Shown here: positions 17,704 through 28,665 of the stretch, in pieces
Position numbering within the stretch: the stretch's first letter is position 1
Layout of the letters: each line of letters opens with the position of its first letter
Origin: Mycobacterium sp. 852002-10029_SCH5224772
GTDB taxonomy: Bacteria; Actinomycetota; Actinomycetes; Mycobacteriales; Mycobacteriaceae
Length of the DNA: 64,000 bases
Assembly (NCBI RefSeq): GCF_001667315.1
Contig: NZ_LZHT01000003.1
Location: 1-64,000, forward strand
Reading direction: 5' to 3'
Notes under the pieces: model-generated
Seen by the model: only the letters and a program-made list of their open reading frames with translations
Databases searched by the model: none
Told to the model about the DNA's origin: nothing
Position numbers and translations under genes: made by a program

Positions 17704-18468
17704 CTAATGCAGCTCCGCCGGTCGGGTCGGCTCCTGGCGCGGCCGGTGTCCCAGCGGCAGCAACATCGGTACCCGGCGGCGGTAGTCGCGATACTGCTCA
17801 CCCAGCGCCTCCACCAGGTCGCGCTCCTCTAGATGGGTGGCGGCCAAGATATAGCCCGTCATGGCGAGCGAGAAGAGCAGGTGTCCGGCGGTCATGGTGG
17901 GTACCGCCCAGAAGACGATGACGAACCCGAGCATGAGCGGATGGCGCACCAGCCGGTACAGCATCCGGGCGTGAAAACCTATGTGCGTGTAGGGCTTTCC
18001 GCGCCACGCCAGATACACCTGGCGGAGGCCGAACAGGTCGAAGTGGCTGACCATGAACGTCGCGGCGAGCGCAACCACCCAGCCGAGCCAGAACAATGTC
18101 CACAGCACCAGGCGCCCCGCCGGCAGTCGCACATCCCAGACGACGGCGGGCATCGTCCGCCATTGCCAGTAGAGCAGCACCAGCGCGACGCTGGACAGCA
18201 CCACATAGGTGCTGCGTTCGATCGACGCCGGCACGAAACGCGTCCACCGCTCCTTGAACGACGGCCGCGCCATGACGCTGTGCTGGAAGGCGAACACGGC
18301 AAGCAGAACGATGTTGATCAGCACCGCTTGACCGATGGGCGCCGACAGCCCGTGATCGACGGTTCGCGGCACCCAGAAGTTTCCCAGGAAGGCCACGAGA
18401 TACAGAAATGCGGCGAGAAACAGCAGATAAGCGGCGGCGCCGTAACCGACTATCAAGAATCGCTTCAT
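17704..18468 (-). CDS. mddA: Methanethiol S-methyltransferase (MddA/NnrU-type membrane protein)
   Basis: The 254-residue membrane protein is the ortholog of Rv3238c, a member of the MddA family that methylates methanethiol (and H2S) with SAM to give dimethylsulfide. About five spans are visible, followed by the isoprenylcysteine-methyltransferase-like C-terminal motif LYRLVRHPLMLGFVI and EERDLVEALGEQYRDYRRRVP. The ATG at 18468 (MKRFLIVGYG) matches the M. tuberculosis start; a start 12 codons upstream is open. No strong Shine-Dalgarno is seen. Confidence 0.87.
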   Translation of the reverse strand: MKRFLIVGYGAAAYLLFLAAFLYLVAFLGNFWVPRTVDHGLSAPIGQAVLINIVLLAVFAFQHSVMARPSFKERWTRFVPASIERSTYVVLSSVALVLLYWQWRTMPAVVWDVRLPAGRLVLWTLFWLGWVVALAATFMVSHFDLFGLRQVYLAWRGKPYTHIGFHARMLYRLVRHPLMLGFVIVFWAVPTMTAGHLLFSLAMTGYILAATHLEERDLVEALGEQYRDYRRRVPMLLPLGHRPRQEPTRPAELH

Positions 18469-18523
18469 TCGCTGATTGTGCGCCTCGCGGGCGCGTTTGA
18501 ACATGGGGCGGATGCCTCACATC

Positions 18524-18584
18524 GGCGCCGAATGTGCGGCCTGCCGCGCGTTCGGCGCCGAGTGTGCGGCCTGCCGCACACTCG
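18524..18584. terminator. Double GC-rich hairpin after secA1
   Basis: Two adjacent hairpins lie between the secA1 stop and mddA. The first (18527-18556) pairs GCCGAATGTGCGGC with GCCGCGCGTTCGGC around a 2-nt loop with two mismatched positions. The second (18559-18584) pairs CGAGTGTGCGGC perfectly with its complement around CT. No U-tract follows, so it is a mycobacterial-type hairpin or a dispersed repeat rather than a canonical intrinsic terminator. Related hairpins lie at 45005-45062 and 62278-62307. Confidence 0.65.
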
Positions 18585-18604
18585 AGCGGAAAGAGGGCGC
18601 CGAG

Positions 18605-21433
<2,829 letters not shown>

Positions 21434-21524
21434 GGTGTTGTCCCCTGTTGGTAGGAGTCTTGCATTGAGCGACTCCCATGGTAGGCGACGACCCGGTAAG
21501 CAGCCGAACCTCAGGAGAGCCTGA

Positions 21525-22208
21525 TCAGCCCAGTCGGATCAAGCCGTAGTCGTAGGCGTGGCGCCGGTAGACCACGCATGGCCGTTCGGTGTGCTTGTCA
21601 TGGAACAAGAAGAAGTCGTGCCCGACGAGCTCCATCTCGTAGAGCGCGTCGTCGACCGTCATCGGTGTGGCCGGATGCTCCTTGGTCCGCACGATCCGTC
21701 CCGGCTCGTGGTCCGCCTCCACGCCGTCGTGCTCGGCCGTCGCGTCGGGGGCGCCGCGCGTCGGTGTGGGCGGCGGCACTGCGGTGGCGGCGGCCAGCGA
21801 GACCGGTGTCTTGTCGCCGTAGTGGACCTTGCGGCGGTCCTTGACGCGGCGCAGCCGGCTCTCCAGCTTGTCGACCGCGGACTCGAACGCTGCGTAGAAA
21901 CTGTTGGCGCAGGCCTCGGCCCGGCTCACCGGACCCCGGCCGCGGGCGGTGATCTCCACGCGTTGACAGGACTTGCGCTGCCGCCGGTTGGGCGCGTGCT
22001 TGAGCTCGACATCGAAAAGGTAGATGGAGCGATCGAACCGCTCGAGGCGGGCGAGTTTCTGCGAGACGTAAAGACGGTAATGATCGGGGATTTCTACGTT
22101 GCGGCCCTTGAACACAACTTCGGCGGTGGTTGTCGGTTGGGCTTGCCCATCGGTAGTGGACGGCGGTTGGTCCAGAATCTGACCGGAATCCACGGATAGC
22201 CTTGACAT
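21525..22208 (-). CDS. hpf: Ribosome hibernation-promoting factor, long form
   Basis: The 227-residue protein has an N-terminal S30AE domain ([20 protein letters not shown], with the basic [18 protein letters not shown]) and a C-terminal dimerisation domain ending [15 protein letters not shown]. Long-form HPF inactivates and protects ribosomes in stationary phase or hypoxia. It corresponds to Rv3241c. The ATG at 22208 ([10 protein letters not shown]) matches that ortholog. About 285 bp of non-coding DNA separate it from comF, so it likely has its own promoter; I could not define the promoter elements. Confidence 0.93.
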   Translation of the reverse strand: MSRLSVDSGQILDQPPSTTDGQAQPTTTAEVVFKGRNVEIPDHYRLYVSQKLARLERFDRSIYLFDVELKHAPNRRQRKSCQRVEITARGRGPVSRAEACANSFYAAFESAVDKLESRLRRVKDRRKVHYGDKTPVSLAAATAVPPPTPTRGAPDATAEHDGVEADHEPGRIVRTKEHPATPMTVDDALYEMELVGHDFFLFHDKHTERPCVVYRRHAYDYGLIRLG

Positions 22209-22494
22209 ACGTGACAACTCGTTTCTCTTTACACGTCGCACGCGCCCTGCGTGCCCGGCTGGCTTGATGCGCCGACGAGGTGAGAGCGGTTCGAGACTGG
22301 CTACCGCCGCAGGCTGCCCGCCGGTGCAAGGTGTCGATTACTCACCCCTTCCCACAAGTGGCCTCAACCTGGAAATATCCCGACCAGTGAGTCGTTGAAC
22401 GTTGTTTTCGACGTTAGCTCGTGTTCGCCTACCCATGCCACTAATTTCGCAAGCTGTTGCGACTTCTTCATCACCTCTTGGCTGCCGCACAGTT

Positions 22495-23127
22495 TCACGC
22501 GGCGGCGATCGCCAGTACCGCGACGACCCGGACCCCCGCGGCGTGCAGAACGCGCACCGACTCCCGCGCCGTCGCCCCGGTGGTGACGATGTCGTCGACG
22601 ACCATGACGTCGGTGCGCGGCGGCCGGCCGCGCAGCACGACCCGGCCGGTGATGTTGCGCTCGCGGGCGGCGGTGCCCAGGCCCACCGAGTCACGCGTTA
22701 ACGCCTTGATCCGCAACGCCGCGGCGACCGCGACCTCCGGATGCGCGGCCACCGCGGCGCGCGCCAACCGGGTGACCGGGTCACCGCCGCGGCGGCGCGC
22801 GGCCGAACGCCGGGTCGGTGCCGGCACGATGGTCAGCGGGGTGTCGACGATCCCCCACGACAGCAGCCGGTGCACGCCGAGGGCCAGTGTGCGCGCCAGC
22901 GGCACGACGAGATCGGCGCGGTGATGCTCCTTGAGCGCCAGGATCGCCTGCCGGCGTGCGTTGGCGTAGCGGCCGAGCGCGAACACCGGGACATCCGGGT
23001 CGATGCGCGGGTTCACCACGTGCGGTTCGTCCGGCCTGACGGCCAACTCGGTGGCGCACGCGTCGCACCAACGCGTCGACGGCGCCCCGCAGCCGCCGCA
23101 TTCTGTCGGCAGGATCAGGTCGAGCAT
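22495..23127 (-). CDS. ComF-family phosphoribosyltransferase-like protein
   Basis: The 210-residue protein has an N-terminal four-cysteine zinc knuckle (LPTECGGCGAPSTRWCDACA) and a C-terminal PRPP-binding loop VMVVDDIVTTGAT, the layout of ComF/GntX proteins. ComF supports DNA uptake in naturally competent bacteria; in mycobacteria its role is unclear. It corresponds to Rv3242c and marks the left edge of conserved gene order before the accessory island. Confidence 0.93.
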   Translation of the reverse strand: MLDLILPTECGGCGAPSTRWCDACATELAVRPDEPHVVNPRIDPDVPVFALGRYANARRQAILALKEHHRADLVVPLARTLALGVHRLLSWGIVDTPLTIVPAPTRRSAARRRGGDPVTRLARAAVAAHPEVAVAAALRIKALTRDSVGLGTAARERNITGRVVLRGRPPRTDVMVVDDIVTTGATARESVRVLHAAGVRVVAVLAIAAA

Positions 23128-23169
23128 GGCGTCAGTGTGACGGGCGGGGGTGACAGTTACCCGCTCGCG

Positions 23170-23598
23170 CTACCCCACCACCGCCTCGATCACGCGCTGC
23201 GGGTCTTCCATCGTCCGCACGACGACGCGCGGAATTCCCGCACCGCTGAGCAACTCGTCGAATTCTGTGAGCGACCGCAGTAAGCGCCCGGTAAACAACG
23301 GACTCCCGCCAGTAACCACTTCATCCGCGGATTGGCTCGCTAGCGCGAGCATCGAATGTTGATACAGCTTCCATTGGCTAACGGTCATCTGGGTATGAAT
23401 ATCGACCGATTCACCCGTTCTGGTCCTCGGCCGTGTGGTGGTGTGCGATGCCGCCAGAACGTTTGCGATGTGGCCTGCCACCAGCTTCTTGCGCCCACGC
23501 CGGCCGGGCGAAACCGGGCTGATCAGCTGCGGTGCATATGTGAGCTCATCGCGGAAAACGCGGCGAACCAAAGCGATCTCGAATGCATCGGTCGACAT
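23170..23598 (-). pseudogene. Hemerythrin-like (HHE) gene, apparently frameshifted
   Basis: The open frame gives 142 residues starting MSTDAFEIALVRRVFRDEL, which resembles the N-terminus of mycobacterial hemerythrin-like proteins, and GHIANVLAAS follows where the iron-ligand histidine stretch should come. In the open frame the next residues are SHTTTRPRT, but a different frame over 23423-23443 reads HHHTAED, the expected HHE motif, and then meets a stop. A small indel near 23443 would explain this. The C-terminal part (SLTEFDELLSGAGIPRVVV) is not recognised and may belong to another gene. Read as decay; sequencing error cannot be excluded. Confidence 0.5.
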
Positions 23599-23601
23599 CT
23601 G

Positions 23602-23703
23602 CTATGCATCCCAGCCCAGAACGGTCAGACGGTTGGGCCGTCGCAAGGCGATCCCGTCCGTGGTCTTGTCGAAAACCGTCTGGTGAAAGTCAGGGTCGCG
23701 CAT
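23602..23703 (-). CDS. Possible 33-residue small protein
   Basis: A short frame with ATG at 23703 reads MRDPDFHQTVFDKTTDGIAL and ends in GWDA. A strong ribosome binding site (GAGAGGAG) sits 5-7 nt before the ATG. The stop lies three bases ahead of the start of the hemerythrin-like frame, so the two would be coupled. No homolog is recognised. It could be a real small protein, a leader peptide, or the intact 5' remnant of a longer decayed gene. Confidence 0.35.
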   Translation of the reverse strand: MRDPDFHQTVFDKTTDGIALRRPNRLTVLGWDA

Positions 23704-23856
23704 GCAATTCTCCTCTCGATTGGGAGAACGATCTCCCTCGTGACGGACAGGGACACGACGCACCTGGGTAGCGTGATCTCTAATAGCATTGCTGTGAACC
23801 ACGTTTCGACGGCGCAAATGGTACGGTGCCACACCAACTTTGCCGTCGACCCTTCA

Positions 23857-25506
23857 TCACACCGCGCCCGCCAGCCGATGCTCGGTCTTGATCTCGTCCG
23901 CGGCGCGCTCACCAATGACCACGCAGGGTGCCATGGTGTTCGCAGTGGTGATCCTTGGCATGATGGATCCGTCTGCGACACGCAGGTTTTCCACGCCGTG
24001 AACCTTCAGGCCGCCGTCAACGACGGCAAGCGGATCGAGTCCCATCTTGGCCGTGCCCACTTGGTGCCAATAGCTGAGTGCGGCATCACGCACATACGCC
24101 AACATGTCCTCACCCTTCAGATCACCGGGCATCACCTCGCGCTTGAAAAAGGGGCGCAGCGCCGCAGAATTACCGAGTTCCCGCATGCCTTCGACGCATT
24201 TCACAGCGAGTCGGACATCGTCGTGGTGTGACAGACCGTTGTCCACCACCCTGACGGGCTGATCAGGATCCGAACTGATCAGCTCCACCCTGCCGCGGCT
24301 TTTTGGTTGCGTAATCGCACCGAACATCGTCCAGCACGTCTCGGGTAGACCGAAACGCGCGATATTCTCCGGGCTTGCCAGCGGCAGCGCCCCCTGGCAT
24401 GCGAACAGGTCCGGTTTGTCGAGGTCGCCGCAGCTAGGCCAGAACATCACGACATCACCCGGCTGATCGGCAGGCTGGCAAGCGGGGACTTCCCACATGC
24501 ACGAAAGGCCCAAGTGGTCGTGGAAGTTACGGCCAACACCGGGCAGATGCTGCTCGACAGGTATTCCCAAAGAACGCAGTTTCTCTCGATCACCGACTCC
24601 AGACAGCATGAGAACTTTGGGGGTATGGATTGCACCCATCGAAAGTACGATCTCTGCTCCAGCCTGAAATCGTTTAACGCTGCCGCCGTAGGAAACCTCG
24701 ACTGCCGTCGCCTGGCCGCGGCCGATGATCACCCGGCGCACAAATGCGTTTGACAGCACCGTCAGATTTGGCCGGTCCATGTATGGATATGTGTAAGAAC
24801 GGAAGACAGAATGCCGCTTGCCGTCGCGAGCTCGAACTTCGATGATCGCCGCCCCGCCCTTGCCTTCCATCATCTTTCCGTTCGGATGGTCAAAGGGTTC
24901 GATGCCGAGACAGCCGGCGGCTTCGATCACGACGGAACTGACAGGATGAGGGTTCGATTTCGGTTGCACGTAGATCGGTCCGCCGCTGCCCCGGTAGTCA
25001 CCATCGGGGGCGCCATGCCAATTCTCGATACGACGGTAGATGTCGAGAACCGACGCATAGCTCCACGCTTTGTTCCCCGACTCCGCGGCAAAGAAATCCC
25101 AATCCGACTTGTGCCCACGAGCCCAGGCCATCAAGTTGATGCTCGACCCGCCGCCGAGGACCTTACCCATCGACTGCATGAGCGTCCGGCCGTTAAGGTG
25201 CTGGTTCGGCTCAGCCCGGAAAGCCCAATCCGTTGCGCCGCCCAGATTTGTATGCCAAAGATTTGACTCGGTGACACTCGGTATCTCGTCGCTGCCGCCG
25301 GCCTCCAACAACAACACGCTGACAGCTGGATCTTCGGCCAGCCGACGGGCGACGACGCAGCCGGACGATCCGGCACCGCAGACGATGAAGTCGTAGTGCT
25401 GCTGCAGATTAGCGGCCAGGTGCTCCTGGTTGGAACGTACGCGCCGGCCCAGATCGCCGTGCGGTCCCGCAGGTGAATCAGTCGACCTGGTTATCAGCTC
25501 GCTCAC
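23857..25506 (-). CDS. GMC-family FAD-dependent oxidoreductase
   Basis: The 549-residue protein belongs to the glucose-methanol-choline family, oxidising alcohols with FAD. It has the dinucleotide motif DFIVCGAGSSGCVVARRL (about residue 39), the signature GKVLGGGSSINLMAWARG, the second signature GAIHTPKVLMLSGVG, the active-site region SYWHQVGTAKMG with the catalytic His, and ITTANTMAPCVVIGERAA with the Asn partner. It starts at a GTG two bases after the SDR gene stop and is the last gene of a crp-NMO-SDR-GMC unit. The alcohol substrate is unknown. Confidence 0.92.
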   Translation of the reverse strand: MSELITRSTDSPAGPHGDLGRRVRSNQEHLAANLQQHYDFIVCGAGSSGCVVARRLAEDPAVSVLLLEAGGSDEIPSVTESNLWHTNLGGATDWAFRAEPNQHLNGRTLMQSMGKVLGGGSSINLMAWARGHKSDWDFFAAESGNKAWSYASVLDIYRRIENWHGAPDGDYRGSGGPIYVQPKSNPHPVSSVVIEAAGCLGIEPFDHPNGKMMEGKGGAAIIEVRARDGKRHSVFRSYTYPYMDRPNLTVLSNAFVRRVIIGRGQATAVEVSYGGSVKRFQAGAEIVLSMGAIHTPKVLMLSGVGDREKLRSLGIPVEQHLPGVGRNFHDHLGLSCMWEVPACQPADQPGDVVMFWPSCGDLDKPDLFACQGALPLASPENIARFGLPETCWTMFGAITQPKSRGRVELISSDPDQPVRVVDNGLSHHDDVRLAVKCVEGMRELGNSAALRPFFKREVMPGDLKGEDMLAYVRDAALSYWHQVGTAKMGLDPLAVVDGGLKVHGVENLRVADGSIMPRITTANTMAPCVVIGERAADEIKTEHRLAGAV

Positions 25507-25508
25507 GC

Positions 25509-26228
25509 TCAGTGGCCCGCGCTCTGTCCGCCGTCGATATGCAGCACCTCGCCGGTGACAAAGGGTGCAGTCTCTAGATAAAGCGCGCCGTGCACGATGT
25601 CGGCGACGGCGCCTATCCGGTTTTGGGGATGCATTCCGGCATAAGCGGCGGAGGCATCGACTTCGGCGTGCAGGGGCGTATCGATGACACCCGGAGATAT
25701 TGCATTGACCCGGATTCCGTGCGTGGCGTACTCGATGGCGAGCGATCGGGTGACGGCGGCAAGCCCCCCTTTGGTGAGCGCCGTCAACGCCGATGGGACG
25801 GCAGCCTGACCCTGCTCGGCCAGCGTGGTGGTGATGTTGACGACATGACCGCCCTTGTCTTGCGCCAGCATTTCGGCGATGACGCGTCGGGTGACATGGA
25901 AGAAGCCAAGCACGTTCACCGACGTGACCAACGCATAGTCCTCGGGCGTGTAGTAGATGAAAGGCTTGGCGATGAACGCGCCCGCGTTGTTGATCAGGGT
26001 GTCGATGCGACCGAACCGCGTCACCGCTTCGCGAACGAGGCGTTCGGCAGTTCTGGGATCGGCGATATCGCCTGGGACGGTCAGGACTTCGGGGTGCGGC
26101 GAGCCGGCGATGGTGCGGGAGTTGGCGATCACCCGGAAGCCGTGCTTGCGGTATCCCTCGACCAAGCCTGCACCGATTCCGCGCGATGCACCGGTGATGA
26201 TCGCTACCTTCTCACCAGCGAATTCCAT
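25509..26228 (-). CDS. Short-chain dehydrogenase/reductase with atypical active site
   Basis: The 239-residue protein has the Rossmann motif TGASRGIG (residues 13-20), NNAGAF, and a C-terminal GEVLHIDGGQSAGH typical of classical SDRs. The catalytic YxxxK is missing its tyrosine: the corresponding stretch is TALTK within PSALTALTKGG. This occurs in a known minority of SDR-like sequences and raises doubt about ordinary dehydrogenase chemistry. It lies between the NMO gene (22-nt gap) and the GMC gene (2-nt gap) and is presumably cotranscribed. Confidence 0.88.
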   Translation of the reverse strand: MEFAGEKVAIITGASRGIGAGLVEGYRKHGFRVIANSRTIAGSPHPEVLTVPGDIADPRTAERLVREAVTRFGRIDTLINNAGAFIAKPFIYYTPEDYALVTSVNVLGFFHVTRRVIAEMLAQDKGGHVVNITTTLAEQGQAAVPSALTALTKGGLAAVTRSLAIEYATHGIRVNAISPGVIDTPLHAEVDASAAYAGMHPQNRIGAVADIVHGALYLETAPFVTGEVLHIDGGQSAGH

Positions 26229-26250
26229 TTGCGTTGCCTTTCTGTAGTTT

Positions 26251-27273
26251 TCAGACCGCGAACTCGCGAATGAGGTCTACGGCCGAGCCGGGTTTGACGT
26301 GATGGAAAGCGGCGCCGGCCCACATCGCGGTACCGTGCGGGTCGCCCAGCTTCACCGCCGCCGCTTGGATAGGGGCGGTCACCCTGGCTACTTCTGGGAA
26401 GCCGAAGATCGCGTCCGCCTCGTGTTGGTCGATGAATCGGTTGTGCAATGCGCGCGCATAGCGTCCGGTGAACGCACGCGTCACCGTCGTGTGGGTGAAC
26501 TGCGGGTCACACAAGGCGGCCCGATGCGTGGGGTTCGTGCCGGCCTCGTCGGCGAGCAACAGCGCCGTACCGACCTGTACCGCGGTGGCACCCGCGTCAC
26601 GCATCCGCCTGACATGACGAGGTGTTCCTATACCTCCGGCCGCCACGACGGGACAGTCGCAACACGCCGCTAGGGCGGTGACCATATCCTCGAGGGGATC
26701 ACGAGGCGGCGCCACGAGGGCATCAAAAGTGGCGCGGTGCCCACCCGCTGCGGGGCCCTGGGCTACCAAGGCGTCCACTCCCGAGCCGATCGCGATCACC
26801 GCTTCGCCCACCGTGGTGAGGGTTGCGAAGCTCGACGTGCCCACGCCGGCGAGGCGGCGACACAGGTCATCGCTCGGTGCGCCGAACGTGAACGACACCA
26901 CCTCAGGTCGCAGATCGCATACCACCTCGAGCTTCGCGGCCCACTCATCGTCGTCATGGCGCGGTTCACCAAGCGCCACACCGTACTGTTGAGCCTCCGG
27001 CGCCAGCGCCGCCGCGAACGCATCCAGCCCCTCCGTGGTGGCCACTTGCTCTTGTGGCACAAACAGATTCACACCGAGTGCACCGCCGGTCAGCTTCCTC
27101 GCCGCCACAATCGCGTCGGCCAGACCCTCGGCTGACAACATGCCGGCCGCGAGGAAACCAAGGCCGCCGGCGTTGGTTACCGCGGCCGCCAACTCAGGTG
27201 TCGACGGACCGCCCGCCATAGGTGCCCCCAGCACCCGAACGCTCAAATCCGCCAGGGAGAATCGGTCACGCAC
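26251..27273 (-). CDS. Nitronate monooxygenase-like flavoprotein (NPD family)
   Basis: The 340-residue protein is an FMN TIM barrel of the 2-nitropropane dioxygenase family: APMAGGPSTPELAAAVTNAG at the N-terminus, GPAAGGHR with the catalytic His (about residue 178), and VVAAGGIGTP for phosphate binding. Family members oxidise nitronates such as propionate 3-nitronate or act as enoyl reductases. The start is a GTG at 27273, overlapping the crp stop by 8 nt, so it is coupled to the regulator gene. Physiological substrate not readable. Confidence 0.88.
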   Translation of the reverse strand: MRDRFSLADLSVRVLGAPMAGGPSTPELAAAVTNAGGLGFLAAGMLSAEGLADAIVAARKLTGGALGVNLFVPQEQVATTEGLDAFAAALAPEAQQYGVALGEPRHDDDEWAAKLEVVCDLRPEVVSFTFGAPSDDLCRRLAGVGTSSFATLTTVGEAVIAIGSGVDALVAQGPAAGGHRATFDALVAPPRDPLEDMVTALAACCDCPVVAAGGIGTPRHVRRMRDAGATAVQVGTALLLADEAGTNPTHRAALCDPQFTHTTVTRAFTGRYARALHNRFIDQHEADAIFGFPEVARVTAPIQAAAVKLGDPHGTAMWAGAAFHHVKPGSAVDLIREFAV

Positions 27274-28147
27274 AAGCCACCTCGGACAAACTCATCGGAC
27301 TCAGTGAGGCAAGGGCGTGCCCATCCACGATGACGACACTGTTGCCCTCCAAGCGGATCCACCCGCGATCCTCGAAATCCTGTAGAACCGCGACGATCGT
27401 CTTCGGATCATCGCCAACCAGGTGAGCGAAGTCTTTCAATGTCAGGTCATGCACGACCCTCACCACGTCACCCTCGCGCCGGCCAAACCGCTGCCTCAGA
27501 AACAGCAGTCGACTCGCGATGCGCTTATGAGCGTCGGCAAACACAAAGTCGGCCAGGGAGTTCGTCGTCGCGTTCGCCCACCGCGCAAAGAGGCGCAGGA
27601 CCTGATCGCGGACCTCGGGTCGTTCGGCCATCCACACCAAGAGTTGGTCGCGTTCAATCGGCACCGCAACAACCTCGGTCAGGGTGGTCACGGTGGTTTC
27701 ATTCGATCCCGGGTCGAAAAGCGCCGTCGCACCGAATATTTCTGTTGATCCCAGGATGGTCAGAATGATTTCGCCACCGCCAGGAAGCCGGTATGAAACC
27801 TTGACTTTTCCCGAAATGATCACAAAGAGACGATCACCGAGGCCGTCCTGGGCGTCCACGATACGTTCTGGCGCAAATCGTTCGGGTGTGAGCTGGTTCG
27901 CCAAGGCGGAGACCGCACTCGTATCGGTCCTGCTGAAGATTCCCGATGCGGCGAGCGCCGTGTGGACATCCCCGCACTCCGAAGCGTCGCGTCCAAACAC
28001 TCTGTGCGACAGCCGTTGCCGTGCTTGCCAATTAGAGGCTTTGCTAGTGGTTACAGTCAACGTCGCTGCTCGCGACGCCTTTCGGGTCCGCCAGTTCTCG
28101 GATGTCCGCCGGATAGGACTGATCGTGTATCGCAACAACAAGTCCAT
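27266..28147 (-). CDS. Crp/Fnr-family transcriptional regulator
   Basis: The protein has a cyclic-nucleotide-binding-like domain (LAASGIFSRTD to about residue 175, including GDRLFVIISGKVKVSY and ILGSTEIFGATALFDPG) and a C-terminal winged helix with LTLKDFAHLVGDDPKTIVAVL as the recognition helix. No Cys cluster for an Fe-S centre is present. The ATG at 28147 gives 293 residues with an unusual basic 50-residue leader; a GTG at 28000 would give a more typical 244. It heads the four-gene unit and probably regulates it. Confidence 0.85.
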   Translation of the reverse strand: MDLLLRYTISPIRRTSENWRTRKASRAATLTVTTSKASNWQARQRLSHRVFGRDASECGDVHTALAASGIFSRTDTSAVSALANQLTPERFAPERIVDAQDGLGDRLFVIISGKVKVSYRLPGGGEIILTILGSTEIFGATALFDPGSNETTVTTLTEVVAVPIERDQLLVWMAERPEVRDQVLRLFARWANATTNSLADFVFADAHKRIASRLLFLRQRFGRREGDVVRVVHDLTLKDFAHLVGDDPKTIVAVLQDFEDRGWIRLEGNSVVIVDGHALASLSPMSLSEVACA

Positions 28148-28665
28148 GGCTGTTCACCCCCGGTTGAGGACGATGATCGCTGTGCCAGTCATACCGGTAA
28201 CGCTATGTGTGCCGTGGCAATGCGACTACCCGCCGCACGCAGCCTTCTGGCCACGCTGCGCACGGGCGAGCGCACTTGCGAGCAGCGACCCAACGCAGCT
28301 TGGGGCCGCGTCGAGGGCATCCGACGCGAATCGATTCCGGCCCGTCGGATGTGACCGTATCCCTCAGTTGCGTACTGCTGGGCGTCACCAAGCTCGTCGG
28401 TTGGCCCCCACGCATGCAAACCGCTACGGTGACGCGCCATCGGTAACCCAGCGGCGGAGTGCAACTGGCGCGTACTAGGCGCAATCTGGCGGGGTTGTGG
28501 GCAATTCGGTTAGTCTGCGTGCGCGAACCGCGATACCTTCGAAGCCATGCCGCAGCGCACAACGCCCGTGCGCAGCGTGGGTACCTTCACCATCGGCCGA
28601 CGCGAAAGCCGATCCGGGGCCCGGACAGGGGATATCACTCGGTACGCGTGAATCGTGCTCATCGA
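28148..28665. other. Intergenic region with decayed coding sequence
   Basis: These 518 bp between the convergently arranged crp unit and AraC gene hold no convincing intact gene. Short frames exist on both strands but lack family similarity and ribosome binding sites. The middle contains an AraC-like fragment on the plus strand, listed separately. The start of the crp gene lies at the left end, so its promoter must lie here or just inside. Confidence 0.6.
28320..28478 (+). pseudogene. Decayed C-terminal fragment of an AraC-family regulator
   Basis: Two overlapping frames together reproduce the end of an AraC DNA-binding domain. One frame reads PSDVTVSLSCVLLGVTKLVG, matching PSTVTVASVAYRWGFTNLGR of the intact AraC protein; the next frame continues THANRYGDAPSVTQRRS, matching THTERYREPPVVTLRRS. 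A frameshift near 28400 separates them. No N-terminal domain remains. It is the most degraded of three AraC remnants in the island. Confidence 0.6.

Noticed and set aside
28203..28562. A 119-codon minus-strand frame in the crp-araC gap
   Set aside because: Composition is irregular, it has no ribosome binding site, and the opposite strand carries the AraC remnant that explains the region.
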